A model generated the notes under the pieces. That model had not been told where the DNA came from, ran no database searches, and saw nothing but the letters and a program-made list of their open reading frames with translations. The translations under genes and the position numbers were made by a program. 64,000 nucleotides of DNA from assembly GCF_020149935.1 (NCBI RefSeq), contig NZ_CP083757.1, forward strand, positions 1,178,001-1,242,000, read 5' to 3'. Source of the DNA: Marinilongibacter aquaticus (GTDB taxonomy: Bacteria; Bacteroidota; Bacteroidia; Cytophagales; Spirosomataceae). This document shows positions 14,861-23,023 of the stretch, piece after piece (the first letter of the stretch is position 1; each line of letters begins with the position of its first letter).

Positions 14861-16471
14861 ATGAAAGTAGCGGATCTGTACATTCGGGTAAGCACCGACG
14901 AACAAGCCGACAAGGGCTATTCGCAACGCAGCCAGGAGGAGCTGCTCCGCAAGTACTGCGGCATCAACAACATTTCCATCCGGCGGGTCATGTTCGAGGA
15001 CCATTCGGCCAAGACCTTCGCCCGCCCCGAGTGGAAAGCCTACCTGGCCGATTTAAGAAAGCACCGGGGCAGGGCCGGCCTTGTCCTGTTCCTGAAATGG
15101 GACCGGTTCAGCCGCAATGCCGGCGACGCCTACCAGATGATCAACACCCTTCGGAAACTGGGGGTGGAGCCACAGGCCATCGAGCAGCCCCTGGACCTGT
15201 CCATCCCCGAAAACAAAATGATGCTGGCCTTCTACCTGGCCGCACCGGAAGTGGAAAACGACCGGAGGGCACTGAACGTCATCCATGGCATGCGGAGGGC
15301 AAGGAAAGAGGGGCGTTACATGGGGCTGGCCCCGGTGGGCTACATCAACAGGACCGACGCGGCGGGGAAAAAGAGCATCGTGCCCCACGAGCCCCAGGCA
15401 GGAATCCTCAAGTGGGCCTTCAGGGAACTGGCCAAGGGCCTGCACAATACCGAGCAGGTATTCAGGAGGGCCAAGGAAAAGGGATTCAGGGGCTCCAAGG
15501 GGCTTTTCTGGTTCGCCATACGGAACCCCGTGTACTGCGGGAAGATATTCATCCCCGAGTACAGGGACGAGGAAAGCCGTTTCGTCAAAGGGCTCCACGA
15601 AAGCCTGGTCCCGGAAGACCTGTTCTACAAAGTGCAGGACGTGCTGGACGGGAGGAAAAGAAACGGGTACCGCCTGAAAATGGTCTCCAAATCCTCCCTG
15701 CCCCTGCGGGGGTTCCTGGTCTGCCCCTCCTGCGGCAAAATGCTGACCGGAAGTGCCTCCAAGGGCCAGTTCAAATACTACACCTACTACCACTGCTCCG
15801 GCGGCTGCAGGTTCAGGCACAGGGCCGACGCAATAAATGACCTGCTGGTACGCGAGCTCAAAAAGTACGTCCCCCGCCCCGAGATCGCCGGACTGTTCAA
15901 GACCGTCCTGCGGCGGACCTGGAAGGAACGCACGTCCCACCTCCGTAAGGACCGCGAAAAGCTCGCGAAAGAGATCGGGGAACTCGAAGGCAGGCTGGCC
16001 TATATCCGTGACCTACTGGTTTCAAGGCAGATCGAGCCCGAGGATTACAGGGACATGAAATCCGAATACGGCCAAAAGAAAGACCGCCTGAATGCCGAAC
16101 TGGCGGGCCTGTCCAATCGGGATGCAACTATTGAGCCACTGCTCAACAAAGCCATCGATTCGCTGTTGAAGCTCGACACGATTTACGAAAAAGCCGAAAT
16201 GGAGAAAAAACGGGAGATAATAAGTTCGATCTTCCCCGAAAAAATCCATTTTGAAAACGGGACTCTTCGAACTGTCAGAGCCAACGAAGCCATAAAGTGC
16301 ATCTACCTGATAAACAGCCAGTTACAGGCAAAACAAACAAGACAAGCCAGAAAAAATTCTGACTTGTCTTGTCAAGTCGGGGTGGCAAGATTCGAACTTG
16401 CGACCTTCTGCTCCCAAAGCAGACGCGATGACCTGGCTACGCTACACCCCGAATATCCTTTGTGTGTCTGA
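14861..16471 (+). CDS. Large serine recombinase reading through the tRNA-Pro gene
   Basis: The product has 536 residues. N-terminal resolvase domain with catalytic Ser11 in YIRVSTDEQ and the Arg-containing FLKWDRFSRNAGDAYQM. A recombinase domain follows (GYINRTDAAGKKSIVPH; NPVYCGKIF), then a zinc ribbon (CPSCGKML...CSGGC, about residues 289-318) and a coiled-coil tail (EKLAKEIGELEGRL). After about residue 490 the frame runs through the tRNA terminator hairpin and the antisense strand of tRNA-Pro (VARFELATF...) to a stop at 16471, so the last 45 or so residues are not native. The element probably lost its own stop on integration. It should still be catalytically intact. Confidence 0.85.
   Translation: MKVADLYIRVSTDEQADKGYSQRSQEELLRKYCGINNISIRRVMFEDHSAKTFARPEWKAYLADLRKHRGRAGLVLFLKWDRFSRNAGDAYQMINTLRKLGVEPQAIEQPLDLSIPENKMMLAFYLAAPEVENDRRALNVIHGMRRARKEGRYMGLAPVGYINRTDAAGKKSIVPHEPQAGILKWAFRELAKGLHNTEQVFRRAKEKGFRGSKGLFWFAIRNPVYCGKIFIPEYRDEESRFVKGLHESLVPEDLFYKVQDVLDGRKRNGYRLKMVSKSSLPLRGFLVCPSCGKMLTGSASKGQFKYYTYYHCSGGCRFRHRADAINDLLVRELKKYVPRPEIAGLFKTVLRRTWKERTSHLRKDREKLAKEIGELEGRLAYIRDLLVSRQIEPEDYRDMKSEYGQKKDRLNAELAGLSNRDATIEPLLNKAIDSLLKLDTIYEKAEMEKKREIISSIFPEKIHFENGTLRTVRANEAIKCIYLINSQLQAKQTRQARKNSDLSCQVGVARFELATFCSQSRRDDLATLHPEYPLCV
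16337..16372 (-). terminator. Terminator of the tRNA-Ser/tRNA-Pro unit
   Basis: ACAAGACAAG (16337-16346) pairs with CTTGTCTTGT (16363-16372), extended by CAGAA/TTCTG with one mismatch, around an A4 loop on the plus strand. Read on the minus strand, the hairpin is followed by TTGTTTTG. It lies directly after tRNA-Pro. Confidence 0.7.
16377..16451 (-). tRNA. tRNA-Pro (anticodon TGG)
   Basis: On the minus strand the acceptor CGGGGTG pairs with CACCCCG, discriminator A. The anticodon arm is TCTGC-TTTGGGA-GCAGA with anticodon TGG. The T arm is GCAAG-TTCGAAT-CTTGC. CCA is not encoded. 75 nt. Second gene of a two-tRNA unit. Confidence 0.93.
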
Positions 16472-16500
16472 GTGGCTTTCTCACTCCCAAACACCTCTTG

Positions 16501-16587
16501 CGGAGGGAGCGGGATTCGAACCCGCGGTACCGTTGCCGGTACGTCAGTTTAGCAAACTGGTGGTTTCAGCCACTCACCCATCCCTCC
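16501..16587 (-). tRNA. tRNA-Ser (anticodon GCT)
   Basis: On the minus strand the acceptor GGAGGGA pairs with TCCCTCC, discriminator G. Anticodon arm CAGTTTGCTAAACTG with anticodon GCT. The long variable arm (GTACCGGCAACGGTAC) is typical of class II tRNA-Ser; T arm GCGGG-TTCGAAT-CCCGC. 87 nt, no encoded CCA. Confidence 0.93.
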
Positions 16588-16605
16588 TCTCGTCGAAACG
16601 GAGTG

Positions 16606-16638
16606 CAAATATAGCACGATTAATTTCTAAATGTCAAA
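16606..16638 (-). promoter_or_regulatory. Bacteroidota-type promoter of the tRNA unit
   Basis: On the minus strand TTTG (16635-16638) and TATATTTG (16606-16613) are separated by 21 nt, matching the TTTG-N17-23-TAnnTTTG consensus of the Bacteroidota primary sigma factor. It sits about 19 bp before the tRNA-Ser 5' end. The rest of the gap up to the next gene at 16906 shows a second TAAATTTG box at 16842-16849 on the plus strand. Confidence 0.6.
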
Positions 16639-16905
16639 CCCTTTTTCGAAAAAATATATTCTTTTTTCGGCTTCAATCGGTGAAAGGGCTGAGAATGAAG
16701 ACTTTATTCTATAAAATATATCCTATTAAATGTGAAACTGACACAATTTTGCTCACACCTATCAAAAAAGTACAATAACCAAGCCAAAATGGCTTTCATT
16801 CTCTTGAAATAATATAATTTTAATATTCCATGTTAAGTCATTAAATTTGCAGTCGTTTATCGTGGCATATTATTGCCGCTAAGTTTAAACTCTAAAACCA
16901 AATCG

Positions 16906-18168
16906 ATGATACAGGATATCTTTGATAAAGTGACGAGCAATTTGGGCCCCATTGGCTCGCACGCACATTACTCTCACCACTACTACTCTTTTCCGAAACT
17001 TTCTGGCTCTTTGGGTCCGTATATGGAGTTCAAGGGCAAGAAGATGCTGAACTGGTCATTGAACAACTATCTTGGCTTAGCCACACATCCCGAAGTGTTG
17101 GAAACGGATGCCCAAGCTGCCGCAGAATACGGCCTGGCCTATCCGATGGGAGCGAGAATGATGACGGGAAACACAGATCTTCATGAGGAGTTCGAGCGTC
17201 AACTTGCCGAATTTGTGGGCAAAGAAGACGCCTTTTTGCTAAACTACGGATACCAAGGCGTGATGTCTGCGGTAGAAGCCCTCGTCGATTTCAAAGACGT
17301 GGTGGTGTACGATGCAGAAAGCCATGCGTGTTTGATCGATGGCGTTCGCTTGCACAGGGCCAAGGGCGGCAAGACCTATACGTTCAAGCACAACGACATG
17401 GCCAGCCTCGAAAAAAACCTAATCAGAGCAACCAAAATTGCTGAGGAGCAAGGTGGCGGCATCTTGGTGGTAACCGAGGGCGTATTCGGCATGTCTGGTG
17501 CAGTAGGTGCCCTCGACAAAATTGCCGAACTGAAAAAGAAATACAAATTCCGTCTATTGGTAGACGACGCCCACGGCTTCGGCACAATGGGCGAAACCGG
17601 TTCGGGTGTACCCGAGCACTTTGGCGTGCAAGATGCGGTGGATATCCACTTCTCTACTTTCGCCAAGTCGATGGCCATGATCGGGGCTTTTGTAGCGGCC
17701 GACAAGGAGATCATCATGTACTTGAAATACAACATGCGTTCGCAAACTTACGCCAAGGCTTTGCCTATGCCTTTTGTAGTAGGTGGCATGAAACGTTTGG
17801 AATTGATTAGAAAGCACCCTGAATTCAAAGCAAACCTTTGGAAGGTGGTGAAAGCCCTTCAAGACGGATTCCGTAGCCGCGGCTTTGACATCGGCCAAAC
17901 CGAAAGCTGTGTGACGCCTGTTTTCCTTCATGGCGAATACGAACTTCCCACTGTGACAAACTTGATCAAAGACATGCGTGAGAACATGAATGTCTTCTGC
18001 TCAATCATTGTGTATCCGGTTGTGCCAAAGGGGGTAATCTTATTACGTATAATCCCTACCGCATCACATACTTTGGAAGATGTAAACTACACAATGGACT
18101 GTTTTGAGAAGGTGCAAAGAAAACTTCAGGCTGGAGAATACGCCCCAAAAGCAGACGTTGTGGCTTAA
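16906..18168 (+). CDS. Alpha-oxoamine synthase: serine palmitoyltransferase-like (or cysteate acyltransferase)
   Basis: The product has 420 residues from ATG 16906 (MIQDIFDK); a TTG at 16873 is less likely. PLP-dependent fold type I enzyme of the AONS/KBL/SPT group. It has the Asp-Asp-Ala-His box (DDAHGFGTMGE, D220/H223), the PLP lysine K254 in FSTFAKSMAMIGAF, and YDAESHACLIDG for ring stacking. Such enzymes condense an amino acid with an acyl-CoA; in Bacteroidota they start sphingolipid (serine) or sulfonolipid/capnine (cysteate) synthesis. The sequence alone does not separate the two substrates. It is a single-gene unit ending in a strong terminator. Confidence 0.85.
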   Translation: MIQDIFDKVTSNLGPIGSHAHYSHHYYSFPKLSGSLGPYMEFKGKKMLNWSLNNYLGLATHPEVLETDAQAAAEYGLAYPMGARMMTGNTDLHEEFERQLAEFVGKEDAFLLNYGYQGVMSAVEALVDFKDVVVYDAESHACLIDGVRLHRAKGGKTYTFKHNDMASLEKNLIRATKIAEEQGGGILVVTEGVFGMSGAVGALDKIAELKKKYKFRLLVDDAHGFGTMGETGSGVPEHFGVQDAVDIHFSTFAKSMAMIGAFVAADKEIIMYLKYNMRSQTYAKALPMPFVVGGMKRLELIRKHPEFKANLWKVVKALQDGFRSRGFDIGQTESCVTPVFLHGEYELPTVTNLIKDMRENMNVFCSIIVYPVVPKGVILLRIIPTASHTLEDVNYTMDCFEKVQRKLQAGEYAPKADVVA

Positions 18169-18201
18169 AAATTGAAGATTTAATTTTCGTAAATTATCTA
18201 A

Positions 18202-18238
18202 AAACGCCCTTAATCTATCGGTTGAGGGCGTTTTTTTT
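18202..18238 (+). terminator. Rho-independent terminator after the acyltransferase gene
   Basis: AAACGCCCTTAA and TTGAGGGCGTTT form a stem around a short loop, followed by eight T. It lies 34 bp past the stop at 18168. Confidence 0.88.
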
Positions 18239-18331
18239 GCCAATTTTTAGACGAAATGGCCGATTTTTTCAATTAATCATATATCTTGCACTAGTAATTC
18301 AAAAATTTTCAAACTTAAAAACCCTTTGGAT

Positions 18332-18508
18332 ATGGAGAAGTATCAAGAATTAATTGGTCTCGTAGAATCACTAAAAGACGATTTCGAAAAATTCTATGAC
18401 AAGAACAACAAAGCGGCAGGCACACGTGTCAGAAAAGGCATGCAAGATCTGGCCAACTTTGCTAAAGACACTAGAAAAGAGGTTCAGGACATTAAGAATG
18501 CTGAATAA
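18332..18508 (+). CDS. Histone H1-like (Hc1-family) small protein
   Basis: The product has 58 residues from ATG 18332 (MEKYQELIGLVESLKDDFEK). It is highly charged and helical with a basic central part (NNKAAGTRVRKGMQDL). It matches the short histone H1-like proteins common in Bacteroidota, thought to bind DNA. Monocistronic, with its own terminator. Confidence 0.8.
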   Translation: MEKYQELIGLVESLKDDFEKFYDKNNKAAGTRVRKGMQDLANFAKDTRKEVQDIKNAE

Positions 18509-18550
18509 TTCTTGAGTAACTGATATATTACTATTACTATTGTAAGACAG

Positions 18551-18579
18551 GCTGCTGAGAAAATCTCAGCAGTTTTTTT
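18551..18579. terminator. Bidirectional terminator between the H1-like and MaoC genes
   Basis: GCTGCTGAG and CTCAGCAG form a stem around an A-rich loop, followed by a T7 run on the plus strand. It serves the H1-like gene and overlaps the stop of the convergent MaoC gene. Confidence 0.8.
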
Positions 18580-19003
18580 ATTCGTACAAAGCCGTATTTT
18601 TCAGGGTACCTATACCCCGTATATGAATTTTCCCCGTTTCGGGATCATAGACCTCGGTGGCAATTTCGGCAATGTGTTTTCCTGTTTTTACATTCATCAC
18701 CTTGAAAATCACCTCATATTCCTTGTCTACGAACATAGGACGCAAGTATTCCGTTTCCTGCTTAAGATAGATAGAACCTGGCCCGCCCGGCTCGTGCATG
18801 CCCAAAAACTTGGTAAAAACACTGCTGCTCAAATGACCGTGTATGATCGGTTTCCCGAAACGTGTGGTGGCGGCATATTCAGGATCGGTATGTATGGGAT
18901 TGTGGTCGCCAGTAAGATCGGCAAAGGTATTCACTTGATCTTGAGTAAAGCTAAACGTAAATTTGTATTCCGAACCAACGGGTATTTTATTATTGGATTC
19001 CAT
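18578..19003 (-). CDS. MaoC-like (R)-specific enoyl-CoA hydratase
   Basis: The product has 141 residues, a single hot-dog domain. The hydratase-2 motif FADLTGDHNPIHTD (about residues 27-40) supplies the catalytic Asp and His; GKPIIHGHLSSSVF is the following helix. Such enzymes hydrate trans-2-enoyl-CoA in fatty acid metabolism. Monocistronic, convergent with the H1-like gene and divergent from the SUI1-like gene. Confidence 0.88.
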   Translation of the reverse strand: MESNNKIPVGSEYKFTFSFTQDQVNTFADLTGDHNPIHTDPEYAATTRFGKPIIHGHLSSSVFTKFLGMHEPGGPGSIYLKQETEYLRPMFVDKEYEVIFKVMNVKTGKHIAEIATEVYDPETGKIHIRGIGTLKNTALYE

Positions 19004-19089
19004 TGTAAAATGTTTGTAGATGTGAGGGCGTAAAAATACACTTTTCGCCCAGAAGTGGCAAAGGGTCTAAAAAATTAGAACGATTTAAA

Positions 19090-19428
19090 ATGAGCAACAA
19101 AAACAAAAAAAGACAGGGGGTAGTGTATTCTACAAATCCGGATTTTGAATATTCTGAAGGCGAAAACGAAGAAGAAACCCCAGCCAATGGCCAGCAAAAT
19201 CTAAAAATTTGGCTCGACAGGAAAGGCGGTAACAAAGTAGTGACCCGCGTAGCGGGTTTCCAGGGCAACGCCTTCGATTTGGCCGTACTGAAAAAGAAAC
19301 TGCAACAGGCCTGTGGAAGTGGCGGTTCGGCCAAGGATGGCGAAATATTGATTCAAGGCGATCACCGTGATAAAGTATTGGCCGCATTATTGGCCGAAGG
19401 CTACTCAGCCAAAAAAGCTGGAGGTTGA
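19090..19428 (+). CDS. SUI1/YciH-type translation initiation factor-like protein
   Basis: The product has 112 residues. A charged N-terminal tail is followed by the SUI1 fold (IWLDRKGGNKVVTRVAGF; LKKKLQQACGSGGSAKDGEI; GDHRDKVLAALLAEGY). This corresponds to the eIF1-like YciH family that influences start-site selection. Monocistronic, closed by a bidirectional terminator. Confidence 0.88.
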   Translation: MSNKNKKRQGVVYSTNPDFEYSEGENEEETPANGQQNLKIWLDRKGGNKVVTRVAGFQGNAFDLAVLKKKLQQACGSGGSAKDGEILIQGDHRDKVLAALLAEGYSAKKAGG

Positions 19429-19440
19429 TGGATGTAAAAT

Positions 19441-19470
19441 TTGAGGGCTGAGAAGTAGCCCTCAAATTTT
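19441..19470. terminator. Bidirectional terminator between SUI1-like and POT genes
   Basis: TTTGAGGGCT and AGCCCTCAAA form a 10-bp stem around GAGAAGT, followed by TTTT. It lies between converging stops at 19428 and 19482. Confidence 0.8.
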
Positions 19471-19481
19471 CGGAAACGATA

Positions 19482-20936
19482 TTATTTCACACCGCCCATC
19501 CAATTTTTTATGGGCTTGTAACACACAATAAGCAGCAGACCAAAGCCAACCCCAATAAGGAAAACCTGATGGAATAAATCGGGCATTTGCTCTACATTCT
19601 CTTCGTTGAAGTTCCCCGCGAAAAGTCCAGCAATAAGGTTCCCGAGCGAAGCCCCCACAAACCACAAGCCCATCAATTGACTGTAATATTTTTTAGGTGC
19701 CAATTTGGTATACGCACTCAAACCAACGGGACTGGCAAAAAGCTCGCCAAGAGTATGCAGCAAATAAGTGGCGGCAAGCCAGCCCATTCCGGCCAAACTG
19801 CCGTCCAACACACGTTTGGCCGCCAAATACATCACAAAAAAGCCCAAGCCCATTTGAATAAGGCCCAGCCCAAATTTTACTGGTAAAGTAGGATTCAGAT
19901 TCTTCTTATTCAAGATGATCCAAAGGGCTCCAACCGGAGCAGAAAAAAGCAGAATGAAAAAGGAGTTCGCATTTTGCATCCACGATGCGGGCAATTCCCA
20001 GCCAAAAAAGTGACGATCGGTATGACGATCGGCAAAAATCGTCAATGTGGTACTGGCCTGTTCAAAACCCGACCAAAAAATGGAAATCCCCACAAAAAGA
20101 ATGAACAACACCCCCACCCGCTTTCTTTCGATGAGCGAGAGCGATTTGTCGAAAAATCCGATATAGGCAAAATATCCGATCGTAATACCAGATATGATGT
20201 ATTTCATAATATTGGCCAATCCCACACTATCGAGCACACCGAAAATCAACAAAAATGCGGTAAGAAGCAGAAGCCCGATAACCACATACACATAAGTGAG
20301 CGGCGATTTCTCAGCCGGTGCATTGCCAATATCTGCAATGTATTTCTTATTGAAACGGAAATTGATGACGCCAAAAAGCATGGCAAAAGCGGCAGCCCCA
20401 AAACCATAATGCCAGCCTACCTTTTCGCCCAAATACCCCACAATGAACATGCCCAAAAAGGCCCCAAGGTTTATTCCTAAATAAAATATGGAAAAAGCGG
20501 CATCACGCCTTGCTCCGCCCTCTGGGTAAAGCTCGCCCACTACCGAACTGATATTGGCTTTCAAAAGCCCTGTACCGATGGCCACCAAAGACAGGCCAGC
20601 AAAAAATATTTCTTTCGAACCCGGAATCGCGAGCACCAAGTGCCCCAACATAATGGTGATGGCTCCGTACCAAATAGACTTTTTCTGTCCCAAAATATTG
20701 TCGGCAATCCAGCCACCGGGTAAAGTCAGCAAGTATACCGAAGCCATGTACAGCCCCATTATCGCCCCTCCCTGATCTTCGGGCAAGCCTAGAGCACCTT
20801 CGCTCACTCCTTTTGTAAGGTATAAGAACAAAATGGCCCGCATACCGTAATAGCTGAACCGTTCCCACATTTCCGTAAAAAAGAGAACGAACAAACCCGC
20901 CGGGTGTCCGAAGATTGTCTTGCTGTTTTGGTTCAT
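19482..20936 (-). CDS. POT/PTR2-family proton-coupled oligopeptide transporter
   Basis: The product has 484 residues with 12-14 membrane helices. It opens with the PTR2 signature (EMWERFSYYGMRAILFLYLT, containing ExxERFxYYG) and carries GTGLLKANISSVVGELYP, the second POT box. It imports di- and tripeptides with protons across the inner membrane. Start at ATG 20936, just after a short AT-rich leader. Single gene. Confidence 0.92.
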   Translation of the reverse strand: MNQNSKTIFGHPAGLFVLFFTEMWERFSYYGMRAILFLYLTKGVSEGALGLPEDQGGAIMGLYMASVYLLTLPGGWIADNILGQKKSIWYGAITIMLGHLVLAIPGSKEIFFAGLSLVAIGTGLLKANISSVVGELYPEGGARRDAAFSIFYLGINLGAFLGMFIVGYLGEKVGWHYGFGAAAFAMLFGVINFRFNKKYIADIGNAPAEKSPLTYVYVVIGLLLLTAFLLIFGVLDSVGLANIMKYIISGITIGYFAYIGFFDKSLSLIERKRVGVLFILFVGISIFWSGFEQASTTLTIFADRHTDRHFFGWELPASWMQNANSFFILLFSAPVGALWIILNKKNLNPTLPVKFGLGLIQMGLGFFVMYLAAKRVLDGSLAGMGWLAATYLLHTLGELFASPVGLSAYTKLAPKKYYSQLMGLWFVGASLGNLIAGLFAGNFNEENVEQMPDLFHQVFLIGVGFGLLLIVCYKPIKNWMGGVK

Positions 20937-21052
20937 TTATTTGTTGACTTTTATTTGTTGAAATCCGTCAAAAATAAGAAAAATTATCTTGATGGCACAT
21001 TTTGGCCAAATTCCATTCTCCCTATCTGGAAATCACATGAAAGCACTCAAAT

Positions 21053-21088
21053 AACTAACAAATTAGTTTTACAACTATTGAAATAGTT
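21053..21088 (+). promoter_or_regulatory. Tandem palindromes upstream of blaI-like gene: probable BlaI operator
   Basis: Two adjacent inverted repeats: AACTAA-CAAA-TTAGTT (21053-21068) and AACTATT-GA-AATAGTT (21073-21088). They share the AACTA half-site and are spaced by two helical turns (20 bp). They end 31 bp before the regulator ATG. BlaI/MecI repressors bind such dyads in their own promoters, so autoregulation is likely. Confidence 0.6.
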
Positions 21089-21119
21089 TTATATTTATAA
21101 ATCAGAAAATTTTTTGACT

Positions 21120-21497
21120 ATGGAAATGAGAGAATTGACCAAAGCTGAAGAGGAAATCATGCAGGTGCTTTGGGGGCTTGAAAAGGCCTTTGTGAAGAAT
21201 GTAATTGCCGAGCTGCCGGACCCAAAGCCGGCCTACAATACGGTATCGACCATTATACGTATTTTGGAGCAGAAGGGCTTTGTCGACCATGAAGCCTACG
21301 GCAAAAGTTATGCTTACTTTCCCCTAATTTCGAAAGATCAATACCGAAAATTTGCGTCTAGCAAACTCATGAGTGGCTATTTTGAAGGAAGTGTTGGCCA
21401 GCTTGTTTCTTTTTTCGTTGAACAGGAAAAAATCGACCTCAACGAAGCAGACGAAATCTTGCAGATGTTGGAAAATCTAAAAAACAAGGACCAATAA
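21120..21497 (+). CDS. BlaI/MecI-family transcriptional repressor
   Basis: The product has 125 residues from ATG 21120 (MEMRELTKAEEEIMQVLWGL); TTG 21114 is less likely. Winged helix with KPAYNTVSTIIRILEQKGFV as recognition region and a C-terminal dimerisation part (GSVGQLVSFFVEQEKIDL). In this family the membrane M56 protease encoded next door triggers cleavage of the repressor. Preceded by tandem operator-like palindromes. Confidence 0.9.
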   Translation: MEMRELTKAEEEIMQVLWGLEKAFVKNVIAELPDPKPAYNTVSTIIRILEQKGFVDHEAYGKSYAYFPLISKDQYRKFASSKLMSGYFEGSVGQLVSFFVEQEKIDLNEADEILQMLENLKNKDQ

Positions 21498-21509
21498 ACC
21501 CGAGAGAAT

Positions 21510-22970
21510 ATGAACTGGCTAAGCATTTTGCTCCAAGTCAACCTCTACCTGACTTTGGGCGTGGCATTCTACTTTTTCTTCTTGCGAAAGGAAACCTTCC
21601 ATCAACAGAATCGCATCTATTTGCTCCTGTTTTCGATTGTGGCCTTCCTTATCCCTTTCGTCGAATTGGGCATTGTCCACGACTGGTTTGTCACCTCAAA
21701 AGTTTCGGATGTGGTCGCAGTAATCCCTTTGGAAGAGTTCACTGTAAGCCCATTGACCGAAGAGCCCGAATGGAGCTGGAACATCTTGGCCATCAACATT
21801 TATTTCATTGGTTTTGGTTTTGGCCTTTTAAAATTTAGCCTCAACCTGTTCAAACTGCAACAGTTGTTTTCAATCCAACATCTCGAAGGCCAAGCCTTTT
21901 CCGTTTTCGGCAAAGTGGTGGTGGACAAAAAACTGAACGGATACGAAGCCATCCGCCAGCATGAGGAAGTGCACAGCAAAGAATTCCACTCTATCGATGT
22001 ATTCTGGTTCGAATTAATCGCGGTAATCTGTTGGTTCAATCCCATAGTGTATTTCTTGAGAAAGGAAATCAAATTGATTCACGAATACATTGCCGACGAT
22101 ACAGTTGCAGCAAAAATGGGATCACCCTACCAGTACGCTCAAATTCTGGTAAGTTCGCATTTCAATACAGATACAAGTCTTTTGGTCAACAACTTTTTCA
22201 ATCAATCTATTTTGAAGTCGCGAATTGCCAAACTGAGCCAAACCAAATCGAAACCCACCGCCAAGAGTAAATACCTCATCGTGGTTCCTTTGCTAGTCGC
22301 GATGTTGGTTGTGGCCAATGCCTGTCGTGAAAACATCGTACCCGAGGCAAGCAATCCCGACCCCCTGAGCCTGAAAGAGGACAATAAAACATTCGACGAT
22401 CAAATTTTCACAGTCGTAGAAGAATCTCCGCAATTCCCTGGAGGGTTAAAAGCCATGTACAAATACATTGCAGATGAAATCAAATACCCCAGCAGGGCAC
22501 AAAAAGCCAATATTTCTGGTAGAGTATTTCTGAAATTTGTCGTCGATAAAGATGGCTACGTTACAAACCCAACCGTGCTAAAAGGCATTGGTTTCGGCTG
22601 CGACGAAGAGGCCATTCGCGTGGTGAAAAACTTTCCTCGCTGGCAGCCCGGCTCGCAAAACGGGCAACACGTAAATGTGTATTTCACCATGCCCATCACC
22701 TTTGAACTGGATGGGGTAAAGTACGAAGCCAAGACCGACAAAGCAACAACCTTGGTGCTACCCGATGAGAAAATTGCCTTTCGGCAAACCATAAATCCGA
22801 AGGATAAACCGCTCGTTGTGCTTAATGAAGTAGTGGTTGTGGGTTATCAATTCAATAAGCTCAAACCAGAAGAAATAGCCAGCATCAACGTATTGAAAGG
22901 AGCGAAAGCCATTGAAAAATACGGCGAACAAGGCACCAAAGGTGTACTGGAAATTACCACAAAAAAATAG
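21510..22970 (+). CDS. BlaR1-like M56 metallopeptidase fused to TonB C-terminal and plug-like segment
   Basis: The product has 486 residues. N-terminal membrane helices (about 4-24, 36-56, 92-112), zinc site HEEVH at 151-155 with the downstream LIHEYIADD, then further helices to about residue 272 (YLIVVPLLVAMLVVANACR). Outside the membrane lies a TonB-type C-terminal domain (ISGRVFLKFVVDKDGYVTNP; ITFEL). The tail (LNEVVVVGYQ...IASINVLKGAKAIEKYG...GVLEITTK) resembles the start of TonB-dependent receptor plugs. Starts 13 bp after BlaI. Probably a sensor protease relaying an envelope signal to BlaI; the signal is unknown, and beta-lactamase is absent nearby. Confidence 0.88.
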   Translation: MNWLSILLQVNLYLTLGVAFYFFFLRKETFHQQNRIYLLLFSIVAFLIPFVELGIVHDWFVTSKVSDVVAVIPLEEFTVSPLTEEPEWSWNILAINIYFIGFGFGLLKFSLNLFKLQQLFSIQHLEGQAFSVFGKVVVDKKLNGYEAIRQHEEVHSKEFHSIDVFWFELIAVICWFNPIVYFLRKEIKLIHEYIADDTVAAKMGSPYQYAQILVSSHFNTDTSLLVNNFFNQSILKSRIAKLSQTKSKPTAKSKYLIVVPLLVAMLVVANACRENIVPEASNPDPLSLKEDNKTFDDQIFTVVEESPQFPGGLKAMYKYIADEIKYPSRAQKANISGRVFLKFVVDKDGYVTNPTVLKGIGFGCDEEAIRVVKNFPRWQPGSQNGQHVNVYFTMPITFELDGVKYEAKTDKATTLVLPDEKIAFRQTINPKDKPLVVLNEVVVVGYQFNKLKPEEIASINVLKGAKAIEKYGEQGTKGVLEITTKK

Positions 22971-23023
22971 CTTTGCTCTTTCGTTGCCAATTTTATACTA
23001 GATTTGAAAATAAAATTAAAGCA

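Larger units (their letters stand above)
13610..16340. mobile_element. GC-rich island with a large serine recombinase, abutting tRNA-Pro
   Basis: Base composition changes abruptly near 13,610 (AT-rich to strongly GC-rich) and back near 16,330. The island holds a minus-strand 233-aa unknown protein, a divergent regulatory gap (14,462-14,664), a 63-codon ORF and a 536-codon serine recombinase. It ends against the terminator and tRNA-Pro gene at 16,337-16,451. Codon use (GGC, CTG, CCC, GCC) is unlike every other gene here, indicating recent transfer from a GC-richer host. Exact attL/attR are not visible. Confidence 0.65.

Noticed and set aside
15031..15940. Long open frames in other frames of the serine recombinase (both strands)
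   Set aside because: They come from the high GC content; the recombinase frame holds all conserved motifs and the others have low-complexity Gly/Pro/Arg composition.
11951..16340. IS3 element and serine-recombinase island as one composite element
   Set aside because: Their base compositions differ sharply and an AT-rich gene fragment separates them; no shared ends are visible.
16398..16778. 126-codon open frame across the two tRNA genes
   Set aside because: It reads antisense through tRNA-Pro and tRNA-Ser and has no protein-like pattern.
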